From Burkholderia sp. IMCC1007 (GTDB lineage Bacteria; Pseudomonadota; Gammaproteobacteria; Burkholderiales; Burkholderiaceae), in assembly GCF_027257875.1 (NCBI RefSeq), contig NZ_JAPVQY010000062.1, forward strand, positions 1-45,950: a DNA stretch of 45,950 bases, written 5' to 3'. A model generated the notes under the pieces. It had not been told where the DNA came from. It worked only from the letters and a program-made list of their open reading frames with translations, and made no database searches. A program made the translations under genes and the position numbers. How positions within the stretch are numbered: the first letter of the stretch is position 1; each line of letters begins with the position of its first letter. Positions 18,501-27,186 of the stretch are shown piece after piece.

Positions 18501-18927
18501 TAAGAATTTGGAGCGTCTCATCCACACCTACCTGGGAGATTGGATTCGCCAACAGGAGGCCAGCGTGCGCGATGGCGTGGACGGTGCCCAGACGCGCCTG
18601 GCCGCTGCCCAAGACTTGAAGCGGCGCTTGGAGCTCATCCTCGAAGGCGAGCGACCCTACGACATTTTCGTGCGCTGGAAGAAGCTCTCCGAGCAGCCCA
18701 TTGGCTGGAACCCCGACCTCAACGACGGCGTGCGCCTGAACATTCGTCCTTTTATGACTGCCGAGGTCCTGCGCCACAACAAGAAGCCCAAGCTCAACAT
18801 TTCGTGGGAAAAGGACCGCGGGAAGGACGTAGAAAGTGCACCGTGGTACCCGGTGTTCAAGGGTGAGCGCATTAATGACCATCATTTGACGGTGGCGGAG
18901 AAGAAAGCCGCTATCGGGGAGAAGTGA
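15526..18927 (+). CDS. pglX: BREX adenine-specific DNA methyltransferase PglX
   Basis: The protein has 1133 residues, in the normal PglX size range. Motif I is LLDPCCGSGHFL (D288-F296 at its core) and motif IV is NVPY at 492-495, where most N6-adenine methyltransferases have NPPY. A target-recognition region fills the C-terminal half. PglX methylates one strand of a non-palindromic site so that BREX can tell host from phage DNA. The stop codon overlaps the ATG of the OLD-family gene by one base, so the inserted pair is translationally coupled to pglX. GC content drops in the middle of the gene (about 17,000-18,000), the likely specificity region. Confidence 0.95.
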   Translation: MSTHNINNQPLPKPLRIQLESTVKAAREVAEKGASAALAQMAVAEAKAPDYLTDESKALRRRLRAHGRALGDVKASDDNQGVQHLVWEVAYEHWHRMLFARFLAENGLLLWEPGAAVSLDDCEALTQETDPAMNLGAKTRWELAGKLAARMLPQVFKPHSPVFELAFAPEHQREMERLLAALPSEVFTASDSLGWVYQFWQAKRKDEVNAAEVKIGADELPAVTQLFTEPYMVDFLLHNSLGAWWVTRHPGKTCPVPLTYLRVDESGTPAAGKFEDWPDHLEDFKLLDPCCGSGHFLVAAFLMLVPMRMAAERLSAVDAVDAVLARNLHGLELDARCVEIAVFALALAAWRFPDENGDPLGVRADMPAPQVACCGLKVAAKPEDWMALVPDEASNAAYLRQELRLLHASFAQAPLLGSLLDPARSLKNDLATTSFDTLRELLERALATERSAPLWGPASELEDDAWDQALTARGLLDAARLLDERYQLVVTNVPYLSNRKQVQALRDYCETHFADAKNDIANVLLERCLELAADQGGVAQIVMPQNWLFLTSYKAQRARLLNTKQWNLLARLGEGGFDSPQAAGAFIILITLTNGVPPETATLTGLEVGEYRTLGEKAEHLRSGRILRVSQSGQVQNPDCRIAFEESSGLALLENYVDSYVGQLTGDGFRFVLEFFELPIQGEGWERFSTTVDEIIPFGGCSQLILWEDGRGRLANYREELAKYSYSSGAWKQGWQAWGRWGVRVSQMRSLPVTLHSGGHFDNNCAVLVPKNDHDLPAIWAFCSSPYFNEAVRRIDQKVNVTNATLAKVPFDAEQWRRIATESFPEGLPKPYSDDPTQWLFHGHPQPAIDPLQVAVARLVGYRWPAETDGSIELADDAHTWIARCEELAEHTDDDGIVCLPSVRGETPAHERLINLLIASWETVQPGSWKPAVLDKLLTDADCAGKGLDVWLRDKFFEQHTKRFQHRPFIWHVWDGLKDGFAALVNYHRLDAKNLERLIHTYLGDWIRQQEASVRDGVDGAQTRLAAAQDLKRRLELILEGERPYDIFVRWKKLSEQPIGWNPDLNDGVRLNIRPFMTAEVLRHNKKPKLNISWEKDRGKDVESAPWYPVFKGERINDHHLTVAEKKAAIGEK

Positions 18928-20654
18928 TGCTGCTCACCAGCCTGAAGATTGAACACTACCGGGGCATCAAGGCACTTGAGCTTTCGCTGGGTCCGACGAC
19001 TGTTCTCGTGGGCGAGAACAACTGTGGCAAGACCACCGTGCTTCATGCCTTGCGTGCGTGCCTGTCTGCGCTGCGGTCCTCCGGACGTACTTCACCGTTC
19101 GAGGAGTTCGACCTGCATTTCGATAGCCGGGCTGCAGACCCCACCACCGCACCGCCTATTGTTATCACGCTGACTTTCGAAGAAGCGCAAGCAGGTGAGT
19201 GGCCAGACGAAGTCGAGCAGCGGCTCGGCGGGGATGGCGGGGTGATAGTTCTTGTGCCACCTGATGACCGAAGTCGTGTCCAACTGCGTGTCAGCGCCCA
19301 GTACTCTCCAGTCACCCAGGAAATCGAGACCACATTTGAGTTCCTCGACGCCGTTGGAAACCCGTTGCCAGCGAAGAGTCGCGGTCGCCTGACAGGCTTG
19401 CAGCAGCTTCGGCCTTTGTTCTACCTCTCGGCTTTGCGTGACGCTGGCAAGGAGTTTTCTCGTACGTCGCAGTTTTGGTCCCCCTTCGTCAAGAACTCGC
19501 AGATTGATGAGGCGACGAAGACTGCCATCGAGACGCAGCTTGAGGACATCAACGCACAAATCATCGAAGCTCATGGAACGTTCAAAGGCGTCCGCGACCA
19601 TCTGGCTAAGGTGCAAGAGCTGGTGGCTCTCGGTGGACAAGACGTCGTCAGTGTCGATGCAGTTCCTGCACGGGTGTTTGATATGCTGAACCGCACCCAA
19701 GTGAGCATTGCGTCGGCTACAGGCGCGCGATTACCCATTGGGCGTCATGGAGAAGGTACCCAGAGCCTGACCGTTCTGATGCTGTTCGATGCCTTCCTCA
19801 AATCAGAGCTGGCCAGAAAGCAAGGCGTCAAGGAATCGAAGCCCATCGTCGCGCTGGAGGAACCAGAAGCCCATCTGCACCCGAACGCCGTCAGGGCCCT
19901 CTGGAAGACCATTCAAGACATCGACGGCCAGAAACTGATTGCTACGCACTCAGGCGACCTCCTGTCGGAGGTGGACCTGACGGCAATTCGGAGAATCTAC
20001 AAGTCGCGGGGACTAGTGAAGGTTGGTGCCATCGCTCCGGGAGCACTGGACCCGCGTGACCAAAGGAAGTTCGATTTCCTGGTTCGCCGCACCCGTGGCG
20101 AGTTGTTCTTCGCCCGTTGCTGGTTGCTTGGAGAAGGCGAAACCGAAGCCATCCTGTTCTCCGGTGTGGCTCAGGTGCTCGGCCTAGACCTCGAGCAGGC
20201 TGGCGTCAGATGTGTTGAGTACCGCTTGGGCGACATCGATTACTTCCTGGATGCGGCCAATGCCTTGGGAATTTCGTGGCATTGCTTGACCGATGCCGAC
20301 GCCCAGGGTGCCAGCGACGCGAAGAAGGCAGATGACCGGATTCCCGAGACTCCCAAGCGGCCGTGGCGATACATTTCGGTTCTTGCCGGTGCAGCTTCCA
20401 TCGAGCCTTATTTGGCCGCGAATGGGTTCCTGGATGTTTATGAGGCCATCGCAGTACCTGCGAAGAAGGCGGCGAAGCTGACTGTTGCACCGGGCGACCC
20501 AGCGTACGCTGACCAAATCATCAAATGCATCCCTGACAAACCGAGTGCCGCATACGCTGTAGTCGAGGCGATGCGCCAGCGTGGCGCTCCATCGGTGCCC
20601 AAGGCACTGCGAAGCGCCGTCATAAAGGCGATTGCTCTCGCCGGGAGGTCGTGA
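18927..20654 (+). CDS. OLD-family ATPase/TOPRIM nuclease, GajA-like
   Basis: The protein has 575 residues from the ATG at 18927. A GTG three bases earlier is also in frame. The N-terminal ABC-type ATPase has Walker A GENNCGKTT (29-37), a signature-like HGEGTQSLTVLMLFDAF, Walker B PIVALEEPEAHLHPNA and the H-loop IATHSGDLL. The C-terminal TOPRIM domain has E403 (GEGETE) and D456/D458 (LTDADAQG). Length and domain order match Gabija GajA (about 580 residues) and class 2 OLD nucleases. GajA nicks specific DNA when nucleotide pools fall during phage replication. It shares a one-base overlap with pglX upstream and one with the helicase downstream. The Gabija call is an inference from architecture. 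Confidence 0.87.
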   Translation: MLLTSLKIEHYRGIKALELSLGPTTVLVGENNCGKTTVLHALRACLSALRSSGRTSPFEEFDLHFDSRAADPTTAPPIVITLTFEEAQAGEWPDEVEQRLGGDGGVIVLVPPDDRSRVQLRVSAQYSPVTQEIETTFEFLDAVGNPLPAKSRGRLTGLQQLRPLFYLSALRDAGKEFSRTSQFWSPFVKNSQIDEATKTAIETQLEDINAQIIEAHGTFKGVRDHLAKVQELVALGGQDVVSVDAVPARVFDMLNRTQVSIASATGARLPIGRHGEGTQSLTVLMLFDAFLKSELARKQGVKESKPIVALEEPEAHLHPNAVRALWKTIQDIDGQKLIATHSGDLLSEVDLTAIRRIYKSRGLVKVGAIAPGALDPRDQRKFDFLVRRTRGELFFARCWLLGEGETEAILFSGVAQVLGLDLEQAGVRCVEYRLGDIDYFLDAANALGISWHCLTDADAQGASDAKKADDRIPETPKRPWRYISVLAGAASIEPYLAANGFLDVYEAIAVPAKKAAKLTVAPGDPAYADQIIKCIPDKPSAAYAVVEAMRQRGAPSVPKALRSAVIKAIALAGRS

Positions 20655-22567
20655 TGGACTACTTGAAGAAGCTCAATGCCAGCCAGCTCACCGCCGCTCA
20701 GTGGGATTCGGGGCCTTTGTTGGTCCTGGCAGGCCCGGGTTCAGGAAAGACAGCGACGTTGACCGCCCGAGTCGCACGTCTCGTTGAGCAGAGCCAAGAC
20801 GACTCATTTCGGATTCTGTGTTTGACGTTTACCAGGAAAGCTGCCGCAGAAATGCGCGAGCGCCTGCTGACGCTCGTCCCAAATGCGAAGGACCGGGTTT
20901 TGTTGACCACATTTCACTCGTTTGCTACCGACATCTTGCGGCAGCATGGTAGCCACTTTGGATTGAGCCCCGACTTCGAGATTCTTGAGGAGTCTGAGCG
21001 TGTCGGGCTTCTAAGGTCGGTGCTGGCAGAGAGGTCGGATGAACTCACCAAATTCGTTTCGGCAGACAAGGCGTTGACTGCCATCGACTTTCTTCTCCGG
21101 AACGTGACCCCTGACGCCCAAGTGCCATCCTTGCTGAAGGATACAGAGGCGGGCCAGCAGCTTCAAACGCTGTTCGTTCGCTACAAAGAGTTGCTAAAGC
21201 AACAGAATTGCTTGGACTACGGGTCCATCTTGTATTTCTGCGAGGAGTTGCTTCGCGAACGGCCTCGCATTAGCAAGCAGCTTCGGACGGTGTATCGGTT
21301 CGTCTGTGTGGACGAGTTTCAGGACACAAATGCAGCACAGTACCGGGTACTTCGGGTCTTGGTTCCCGACAGGGACGCCAACGTCTTCATCGTCGGCGAC
21401 GACGACCAGACCATATATCAGTGGAACGGTGCGAGTCCGGCCCGTGTGAAGGAGCTCGAGCAGCACTACAACTTGACCACCATTCAGCTTCCGGAAAACT
21501 ACAGGTGCCCCCCAGAAGTGGTGGCGCTCGCGAATGCACTTATCGTCCACAACGGTGAGCGGTCGCTGGACAAAAAACCGTTGCTCTCGATGAAGGTTGG
21601 CTCTGGCACAAACCCTATCCAGCTTCTGTCGTTTGAAGACGACCAAAAGGAGGCAGAGGGTATTGCTGAATGCGTGGCTGCTCGGCTGAAGAACGGCGCA
21701 CGTCCTTCCGATATTGTTGTCTTGGCACGCGCAACCAAGCTTTTGGAGCGGGTCCAAAGGGCGCTCGGCGCGCTGTCAGTGCCGAGCCATGTCCAACGAC
21801 GGAAGTCCCAGTTCGAGAGTGCGCCGATGCGGTTCGTAATGTCGGCGCTGAAATTGGCGTTGGTACGGTCCGACGACGAGTTGGCTTCGATGGTAACCAA
21901 GGCTCTGTCCGACTGCGTGGAGCAAGACTCCAGTGAAGAGGACCTCGCCAGGTTTTCCGCCGCACTCAACGGGGACCAATTGGAGGCGCTTGGCGCGCTA
22001 GTAGCTGACAGTCCCGCTGTGGCTAAAGAGCTTCAAGACGCTGTCTCGGTGCTGGTTCAGGGGCGATATGCCGAATTCATCCAAGAGACTCTGGCGTACT
22101 TCGACGCCGTCGAAAGGGCTGGCCGAGACGGAGGAGACGAGCAGTACGCTGAGTACACAACCGAGCGAAACGTTTGGCAAAACATCATTCGTGAAATTGG
22201 CGGCGAGGATGAAGCTTACTCTCTGTCATTGGGACAGTTCCTCCAAGAGATTGCGCTGGCGAACAAGACCCCAGAGGCACCCTCAAACGCGGTACGTTGC
22301 CTGACTATTCACAGCTCAAAAGGACTGGAGTTTCTGCATGTTTACCTGGTCGGTATGTCCGAAGACCAGTTGCCGTCCTTCCAAAGCAAGAAATCGGGAG
22401 ATGATAGTCGGGAGATGCAGGAAGAGCGCCGCAACTGCTTTGTTGCCATTACTCGAACGATAGAAACGCTGACCATGAGTTACGGTGAAAGGTACAACGG
22501 ATGGCGCAAGGCACCGTCTCGGTTTCTTTTTGAGATGGGCCTGTTGGAGTCAGGGGGCGAAGTTTGA
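20654..22567 (+). CDS. UvrD/PcrA-like superfamily 1 helicase, GajB-like
   Basis: The protein has 637 residues from the ATG at 20654, with GGGAGG 5 bp upstream. All SF1 motifs are present: the Q motif LNASQLTAAQ, Walker A AGPGSGKT (26-33), Ia LTFTRKAAAEM, II VDEFQDTN, III GDDDQTIYQWNGA, IV ENYRCP, V TIHSSKGLEF and VI FVAITRT. It would unwind or translocate DNA together with the preceding OLD nuclease. OLD plus UvrD next to each other is the Gabija gene pair. It is about 140 residues longer than the first described GajB (494), so it may be a different subfamily of paired OLD/UvrD systems. A 72-bp gap separates it from pglZ. Confidence 0.88.
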   Translation: MDYLKKLNASQLTAAQWDSGPLLVLAGPGSGKTATLTARVARLVEQSQDDSFRILCLTFTRKAAAEMRERLLTLVPNAKDRVLLTTFHSFATDILRQHGSHFGLSPDFEILEESERVGLLRSVLAERSDELTKFVSADKALTAIDFLLRNVTPDAQVPSLLKDTEAGQQLQTLFVRYKELLKQQNCLDYGSILYFCEELLRERPRISKQLRTVYRFVCVDEFQDTNAAQYRVLRVLVPDRDANVFIVGDDDQTIYQWNGASPARVKELEQHYNLTTIQLPENYRCPPEVVALANALIVHNGERSLDKKPLLSMKVGSGTNPIQLLSFEDDQKEAEGIAECVAARLKNGARPSDIVVLARATKLLERVQRALGALSVPSHVQRRKSQFESAPMRFVMSALKLALVRSDDELASMVTKALSDCVEQDSSEEDLARFSAALNGDQLEALGALVADSPAVAKELQDAVSVLVQGRYAEFIQETLAYFDAVERAGRDGGDEQYAEYTTERNVWQNIIREIGGEDEAYSLSLGQFLQEIALANKTPEAPSNAVRCLTIHSSKGLEFLHVYLVGMSEDQLPSFQSKKSGDDSREMQEERRNCFVAITRTIETLTMSYGERYNGWRKAPSRFLFEMGLLESGGEV

Positions 22568-22639
22568 GAGAACAAGACTCACTGAACTGGACTCCTTCAG
22601 GGAGCAAGCAACGTAAGCCCGGTCTGCACGGTGTTTAAG

Positions 22640-25000
22640 ATGGCTGCAACGCGACAACAACCTTCATCTACTGTCCAACTCGGCACTGCGCTGGCATCTG
22701 CGCTGCAGGCTGTGGCTAAGGGTAACTCTCTCACGGCCACACCTGCTGCAGCGGTTCTTTGGCCGGACAAGGATGGGCAGTGGCTGGCCGCCTTGCCGGA
22801 CCTTAAGAGGCTGATGCCCAGCCTGTGCACGCTCGGTGCCTATGACCCTGCCAAGCGGACCGGCCCCTCGGTTTGGCTTAAGTGCGCCATTGCCGGTCTG
22901 ATTCCTGAGGTTCAGTTCGACAGTGTGCCCGTGGCCTATCTGCCCGGCGTTAGCCGTGCGGAACTGCGTGCCATTGAAAGCTGCCCGCGTGACCTGCAGC
23001 CGCTCGCTGAACTGCAGTATCGTGGCGTGTTCTGGAGTCAGGCCAACGCCAAGGACTGGACTCTGAGTGCCTTTCTTGCCTCGAAGAACGGCGGCCTGGG
23101 ATTGGATGTGGCACAAGACAAGGCTACTCAGGAGGCATTGCGGCAAGCGCTGCAGGCTGGCGTACTGCTGGAATGTAGCTTGGACGACCTCAAGGGGCGC
23201 GCCATCAATGCGGAGTGGTTGTTGGGCCTGCTGGCACCCAACCCCACCCGAGACCTGCTGCAGTGGATGAACGAGCCGGAGGCGACCCGCAAGCAGTGGG
23301 GCGATGTGTTATGGGAAGTGTTTGCGAAACGCTGCAAAGCAGACTACGGCTTTGACCCGGTAGCGGACGGCGCATTAGTGGCAGCAGAGCGACTGGCGAG
23401 GCGCGAAGGTAAATGGGCTGCGGCTTTTGTGCTCTATAGCGATTCTTTCGGCAGCTTCCCGAACGTCTTTAATCTGCTAGCCAAGTTGCAGACACCACAG
23501 ATGGGGCTGTTCCCGGAACATGCTCATCTGTCTGGCTATCCCCAGGCCAATGAGCAAGAAGAGTTCGCTTTGCGCAGTGCCTTGTCATCATGCGCCTCCA
23601 TGGACGCATCTGTGGCTCGTGCCGCTGTGTTAGACGCTGAGCAGGAACACGGCCATCGCCGGGATTGGCTGTGGGCGCGAATGGGGAGGTCGCCTTTGGT
23701 CGCTGCACTTCAGCACCTAGCGGATGTTGCCAGTCGAAGCGCCACCGCCCCCATCGGGCAAACACCGGCCGAACTTGCACAGAGCTACCAGGAGACGGGC
23801 TGGCCGGTAGACCATGCCGCGCTACAGGCGCTGGCATGCGTCCATACCAAGAGTGACCTGGGAGCAGTCGGCGCTGCGCTTCGAGCTATGTATCTTCCGT
23901 GGATGGAGGAGGCTGCGCGCAGACTACAGGAAGCGGCAAAGGCGTCAGGTGGCCTGCCGCCGATGCAGTCTACCCAGACTACGGACATAAACGCCGGGAC
24001 GTGCGCCATCTTTGTGGACGGTTTGCGATACGACGTGGCGGTACAACTGCAACAGCGCCTTTCGGTTTTAGGCTCTGCCAGCCTTTCGGCCCGCTGGACG
24101 AGCTTGCCTTCAGTTACGGCTTCCGGGAAAGCGTGGTGCTCGCCTGTGGCCGCTTACATTACCGGCACTGCCGAGGATGTCGAGTTTGAGCCTCGCGTTT
24201 CAGCAGATGAAAGGCCTCTTTCTTCGTCCAATCTCCGAAAATTATTGTCGGAACATGGTGTGCAGCCGCTATCCCAGCATGAAACCGGAGACCCCCAGGG
24301 GCGAGCTTGGACTGAAGCCGGAGACCTTGACCACTACGGACATGAGCACGGTGTGCGTCTCGCGCGGGACCTGGATACGCAGTTAAGCCAAGTGGTTGAG
24401 CGGGTCAGTGAGCTACGTGACGCCGGCTGGAAGCGGATTCGCATCGTTACAGACCACGGCTGGCTTCTGATGCCCGGTGGGTTGCCCAAGTCCGATTTGC
24501 CGAAGCACCAGGTCGAGACACGTTGGGGGCGTTGTGCGGTCCTGAAAGACAGTGCGCACGCCACTCCGCTGACCTTTGGCTGGGATTGGTGCAAGGACGT
24601 GCAAGTTGCGTACGCACCGGGAATTTCGAGTTTTACCGCCGGCGTTGAGTACACCCACGGTGGCATCAGTCTGCAGGAATGTCTGGTTCCCTTGATAGAG
24701 CTGGACTTTGCGAGTGTCGCTGGGACGACGGGTTCTGTGACGATTCAGTCGGTGACGTGGAAAGGGCTGCGGTGCACCGTCATCGTGGAAGGGGCGTCAG
24801 CAGGCCACCGTGTCGATATTCGTACCAAGGCTGCACTGGCGTCCAGTTCGTTGGCTGCTAGCGTCAAATCGCTGGAAGGTGGCAAGGCTAGTATTGCAGT
24901 TGCCGATGACGAGCATATGGGCTCGGTGGCGCTCGTGGTGGTGCTAGGTGCCGACGATGAAGTGCTTCAGAAACAGGCCACTACAGTAGGAGAGCAATAG
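22640..25000 (+). CDS. pglZ: BREX phosphatase-fold protein PglZ
   Basis: The protein has 786 residues from the ATG at 22640. A GTG at 22631 would add three, and neither start has a clear ribosome site. The C-terminal half is the alkaline-phosphatase-superfamily PglZ domain: CAIFVDGLRYD (about 455-465), LPSVTASGKAW and the metal-ligand motif IRIVTDHGWLLMPGG (about 603-617). The N-terminal half is helical and variable. PglZ is the hallmark protein of BREX and Pgl systems. It would normally follow pglX directly. Here the OLD/UvrD pair separates them. It is followed after 2 bp by brxL. Confidence 0.94.
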   Translation: MAATRQQPSSTVQLGTALASALQAVAKGNSLTATPAAAVLWPDKDGQWLAALPDLKRLMPSLCTLGAYDPAKRTGPSVWLKCAIAGLIPEVQFDSVPVAYLPGVSRAELRAIESCPRDLQPLAELQYRGVFWSQANAKDWTLSAFLASKNGGLGLDVAQDKATQEALRQALQAGVLLECSLDDLKGRAINAEWLLGLLAPNPTRDLLQWMNEPEATRKQWGDVLWEVFAKRCKADYGFDPVADGALVAAERLARREGKWAAAFVLYSDSFGSFPNVFNLLAKLQTPQMGLFPEHAHLSGYPQANEQEEFALRSALSSCASMDASVARAAVLDAEQEHGHRRDWLWARMGRSPLVAALQHLADVASRSATAPIGQTPAELAQSYQETGWPVDHAALQALACVHTKSDLGAVGAALRAMYLPWMEEAARRLQEAAKASGGLPPMQSTQTTDINAGTCAIFVDGLRYDVAVQLQQRLSVLGSASLSARWTSLPSVTASGKAWCSPVAAYITGTAEDVEFEPRVSADERPLSSSNLRKLLSEHGVQPLSQHETGDPQGRAWTEAGDLDHYGHEHGVRLARDLDTQLSQVVERVSELRDAGWKRIRIVTDHGWLLMPGGLPKSDLPKHQVETRWGRCAVLKDSAHATPLTFGWDWCKDVQVAYAPGISSFTAGVEYTHGGISLQECLVPLIELDFASVAGTTGSVTIQSVTWKGLRCTVIVEGASAGHRVDIRTKAALASSSLAASVKSLEGGKASIAVADDEHMGSVALVVVLGADDEVLQKQATTVGEQ

Positions 25001-25002
25001 TT

Positions 25003-27048
25003 ATGCAACTCGACGAATTGGACCGTAAGGCCACAACGGCCTTCGAAGGCTATGTCGTGCGGAAGGATTTGGTTCGCACCTTTAGCCGCCAGTTCCCGGT
25101 GCCCACCTACGTTGTGGAGTTCCTCCTGGGCAGGTACTGCGCAACAACCGATGAAGCCGAGATTCAGGAGGGACTTGACATCGTGCAGCGGCAGTTGGCT
25201 TCGCGTACGGTCAAAGCGGGTGAAGAGGAACTGTTTAAAGCTCGCGCGCGCGAGTCCGGCTCCGTGAAAATCATCGACATCATCACTGCCCGCCTTGATT
25301 CGAAGACCGACTCGTACGTTGCTAGTTTACCCAGCCTGCGTCTGAACGACGTCCGCTTGACGCCCGAGATGGTGAAGGACAATGAGCGCATGTTGACCGG
25401 CGGCTTCTACGCCGAAGTCACGCTAGGCTACGATGCGTCAATTGCTCAGGAAAAAGGCGGCCGACCCTTCGGTGTGGACGCACTGCGCGCGATTCAACTC
25501 TCGAAGCGCGAAGTACTGGACGTGCTGGCCAAGGGGCGCGAGAGCTTTTCGACGGCCGAGTGGCGTGACCTGCTGCTTCGCAGCGTTGGCTTTGAACCGG
25601 TGACCTTGCCCGAGCGTGCCAAGGATGCACTGCTGTTGCGCATGGTGCCCTTCGTCGAGCGCAACTACAACCTGGTTGAGTTGGGTCCGCGTGGCACCGG
25701 CAAGTCGCACCTGTTCCAGCAAGTCTCGCCCTACGCGCACCTGATTTCTGGTGGCAAGGCGACAGTAGCGCGCATGTTCGTCAACAACGCCAATGGTCAA
25801 CGTGGCCTGGTGTGTCAGTACGACGTGGTTTGCTTCGACGAGGTGTCTGGCGTTTCTTTCGACCAGAAGGACGGAGTGAACATCATGAAGGGCTACATGG
25901 AGAGCGGTGAGTTCTCGCGCGGCAAGGAGAGCATCCGTGCCGACGGCTCCATTGTGCTAGTGGGTAACTTCGATGTCGACGTCGAACACCAGCAGCGTGT
26001 CGGCCATCTGTTTGGCCCGCTGCCTCCTGAGATGCGGAACGACACTGCCTTTATGGACCGCATTCACTGCTTCCTGCCGGGCTGGGATGTGCCCAAGCTG
26101 AACCCGAACCTGTTCACCGAACACTTCGGCTTGGTGAGCGACTTCCTGTCCGAGTGCTTCACGCAGTTGCGCAACCAAAGCCGTGTCTCGACGCTGCAAG
26201 GTCGCATCTATTGGGGCGGCGCTTTGTCCGGCCGCGACCTGAACGGCGTCAACAAGACTGTCAGCGGCCTGCTCAAGCTGCTCTACCCGAACGCTGAAAC
26301 GCCGGTTAGTGACGAAGACATGGAATGGGCCGTGCGGTTGGCCCTGGAGGTGCGCCGCCGCGTGAAGGAACAGCAGAAGCGCATCGGCGCGGCCGAGTTC
26401 CGTAACACTCATTTCAGCTACACCATGGGCGCCGAAGGTGTCGAAAAGTTTGTGAGTACGCCCGAACTGCAAAGCCAAGGCGGTATTGGCGATGAGCCGC
26501 TGGAGTGCGGACAGATTTGGACGCTGAGCCCCGGCGGTCAGGACGAGCACCCGGGACTGTTCCGCCTTGAGGTTACCGAGGGACCGGGTAGCGGCGTGAG
26601 AGTGCTTAACAATCCGGTGCCCGGTGCCTTCAAGGAATCGATTCGCTGCGCCGAGCAGAATCTCTATGCGAGGTCGCAGCAACTGGTGGGGGACCGAGAC
26701 CCGCGGTCACACGAATTTTCTGTGCAGTTACGAGGATTCGATGCCGCCAAGTCCGGGGCCAAGACTAGCGTGGGCGCACTCATCGCGCTGGCTAGTGCGC
26801 TGTTGAAGAGGTCGGTTCGCGGTGGTCTGGTAGTGGTGGGCGAAGTGACCTTGGGCGGCACCGTCGAACCCATCCACAACGCAGTTACCCTAGCGGAGAT
26901 AGCCGTGGAGAAAAGTGCTAAGTCGTTGCTCTTACCAGTGTCGTGCCGGCGCCAATTGTTTGACCTGTCGGACGAGATGGCAACCAAGTTGGATGTTGAG
27001 TTTTATCAGGACGGAAGGGACGCATTGTTGAAGGCGCTTGCCGAATAA
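25003..27048 (+). CDS. brxL: BREX protein BrxL, AAA+ ATPase with Lon-like C-terminal domain
   Basis: The protein has 681 residues, the usual BrxL length. Walker A is GPRGTGKSH (228-236) and Walker B is CFDEVSG (277-283). The C-terminal 110 residues are Lon-protease-like (KTSVGALIALASALL, GEVTLGGTVEPIHNAV, KSLLLPVSCRRQL). A serine sits at about 589. The place of the Lon catalytic lysine (normally within PIGGLKEK) reads PIHNAV, so classic Ser-Lys proteolysis looks unlikely. BrxL is required for phage exclusion in type I BREX but not for methylation. Structural work on BrxL describes a DNA-binding, MCM-like ring. It is the last gene of the operon and converges on gyrB. Confidence 0.95.
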   Translation: MQLDELDRKATTAFEGYVVRKDLVRTFSRQFPVPTYVVEFLLGRYCATTDEAEIQEGLDIVQRQLASRTVKAGEEELFKARARESGSVKIIDIITARLDSKTDSYVASLPSLRLNDVRLTPEMVKDNERMLTGGFYAEVTLGYDASIAQEKGGRPFGVDALRAIQLSKREVLDVLAKGRESFSTAEWRDLLLRSVGFEPVTLPERAKDALLLRMVPFVERNYNLVELGPRGTGKSHLFQQVSPYAHLISGGKATVARMFVNNANGQRGLVCQYDVVCFDEVSGVSFDQKDGVNIMKGYMESGEFSRGKESIRADGSIVLVGNFDVDVEHQQRVGHLFGPLPPEMRNDTAFMDRIHCFLPGWDVPKLNPNLFTEHFGLVSDFLSECFTQLRNQSRVSTLQGRIYWGGALSGRDLNGVNKTVSGLLKLLYPNAETPVSDEDMEWAVRLALEVRRRVKEQQKRIGAAEFRNTHFSYTMGAEGVEKFVSTPELQSQGGIGDEPLECGQIWTLSPGGQDEHPGLFRLEVTEGPGSGVRVLNNPVPGAFKESIRCAEQNLYARSQQLVGDRDPRSHEFSVQLRGFDAAKSGAKTSVGALIALASALLKRSVRGGLVVVGEVTLGGTVEPIHNAVTLAEIAVEKSAKSLLLPVSCRRQLFDLSDEMATKLDVEFYQDGRDALLKALAE

Positions 27049-27087
27049 CGGCCTCACCCGCAATAAATATCACCCCTATAGAAAAAT

Positions 27088-27117
27088 GGGTCTGTAAGTA
27101 TCTCGACTTACAGACCC
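27088..27117 (-). terminator. Perfect 12-bp hairpin, terminator for leftward gyrB transcription
   Basis: GGGTCTGTAAGT (27088-27099) and ACTTACAGACCC (27106-27117) pair perfectly around a 6-nt loop. On the minus strand the stem is followed by ATTTTTC, so it would stop transcripts leaving gyrB leftward. On the plus strand there is no T-run after it, though it may still help end the brxL message. It lies inside the island, beyond the putative tip at 27233. Confidence 0.7.
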
Positions 27118-27186
27118 GGCGGTCTCTGTACAGAGCTCTCTATGCCACCAAATATCAGCGGCTATTGAAAAGCGAAATCCATAAAT

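Larger units (their letters stand above)
10401..27048 (+). other. Type I BREX operon with an embedded OLD/UvrD (Gabija-like) pair
   Basis: The order is RHH protein, brxA, brxB, brxC, pglX, OLD, UvrD, pglZ, brxL. All six type I BREX genes are present and intact. Gaps are short (2-72 bp) or overlaps, so a single transcript is likely. Every gene reads rightward towards gyrB. GC content is visibly lower than in the neighbouring core genes, which fits transfer. Confidence 0.92.
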
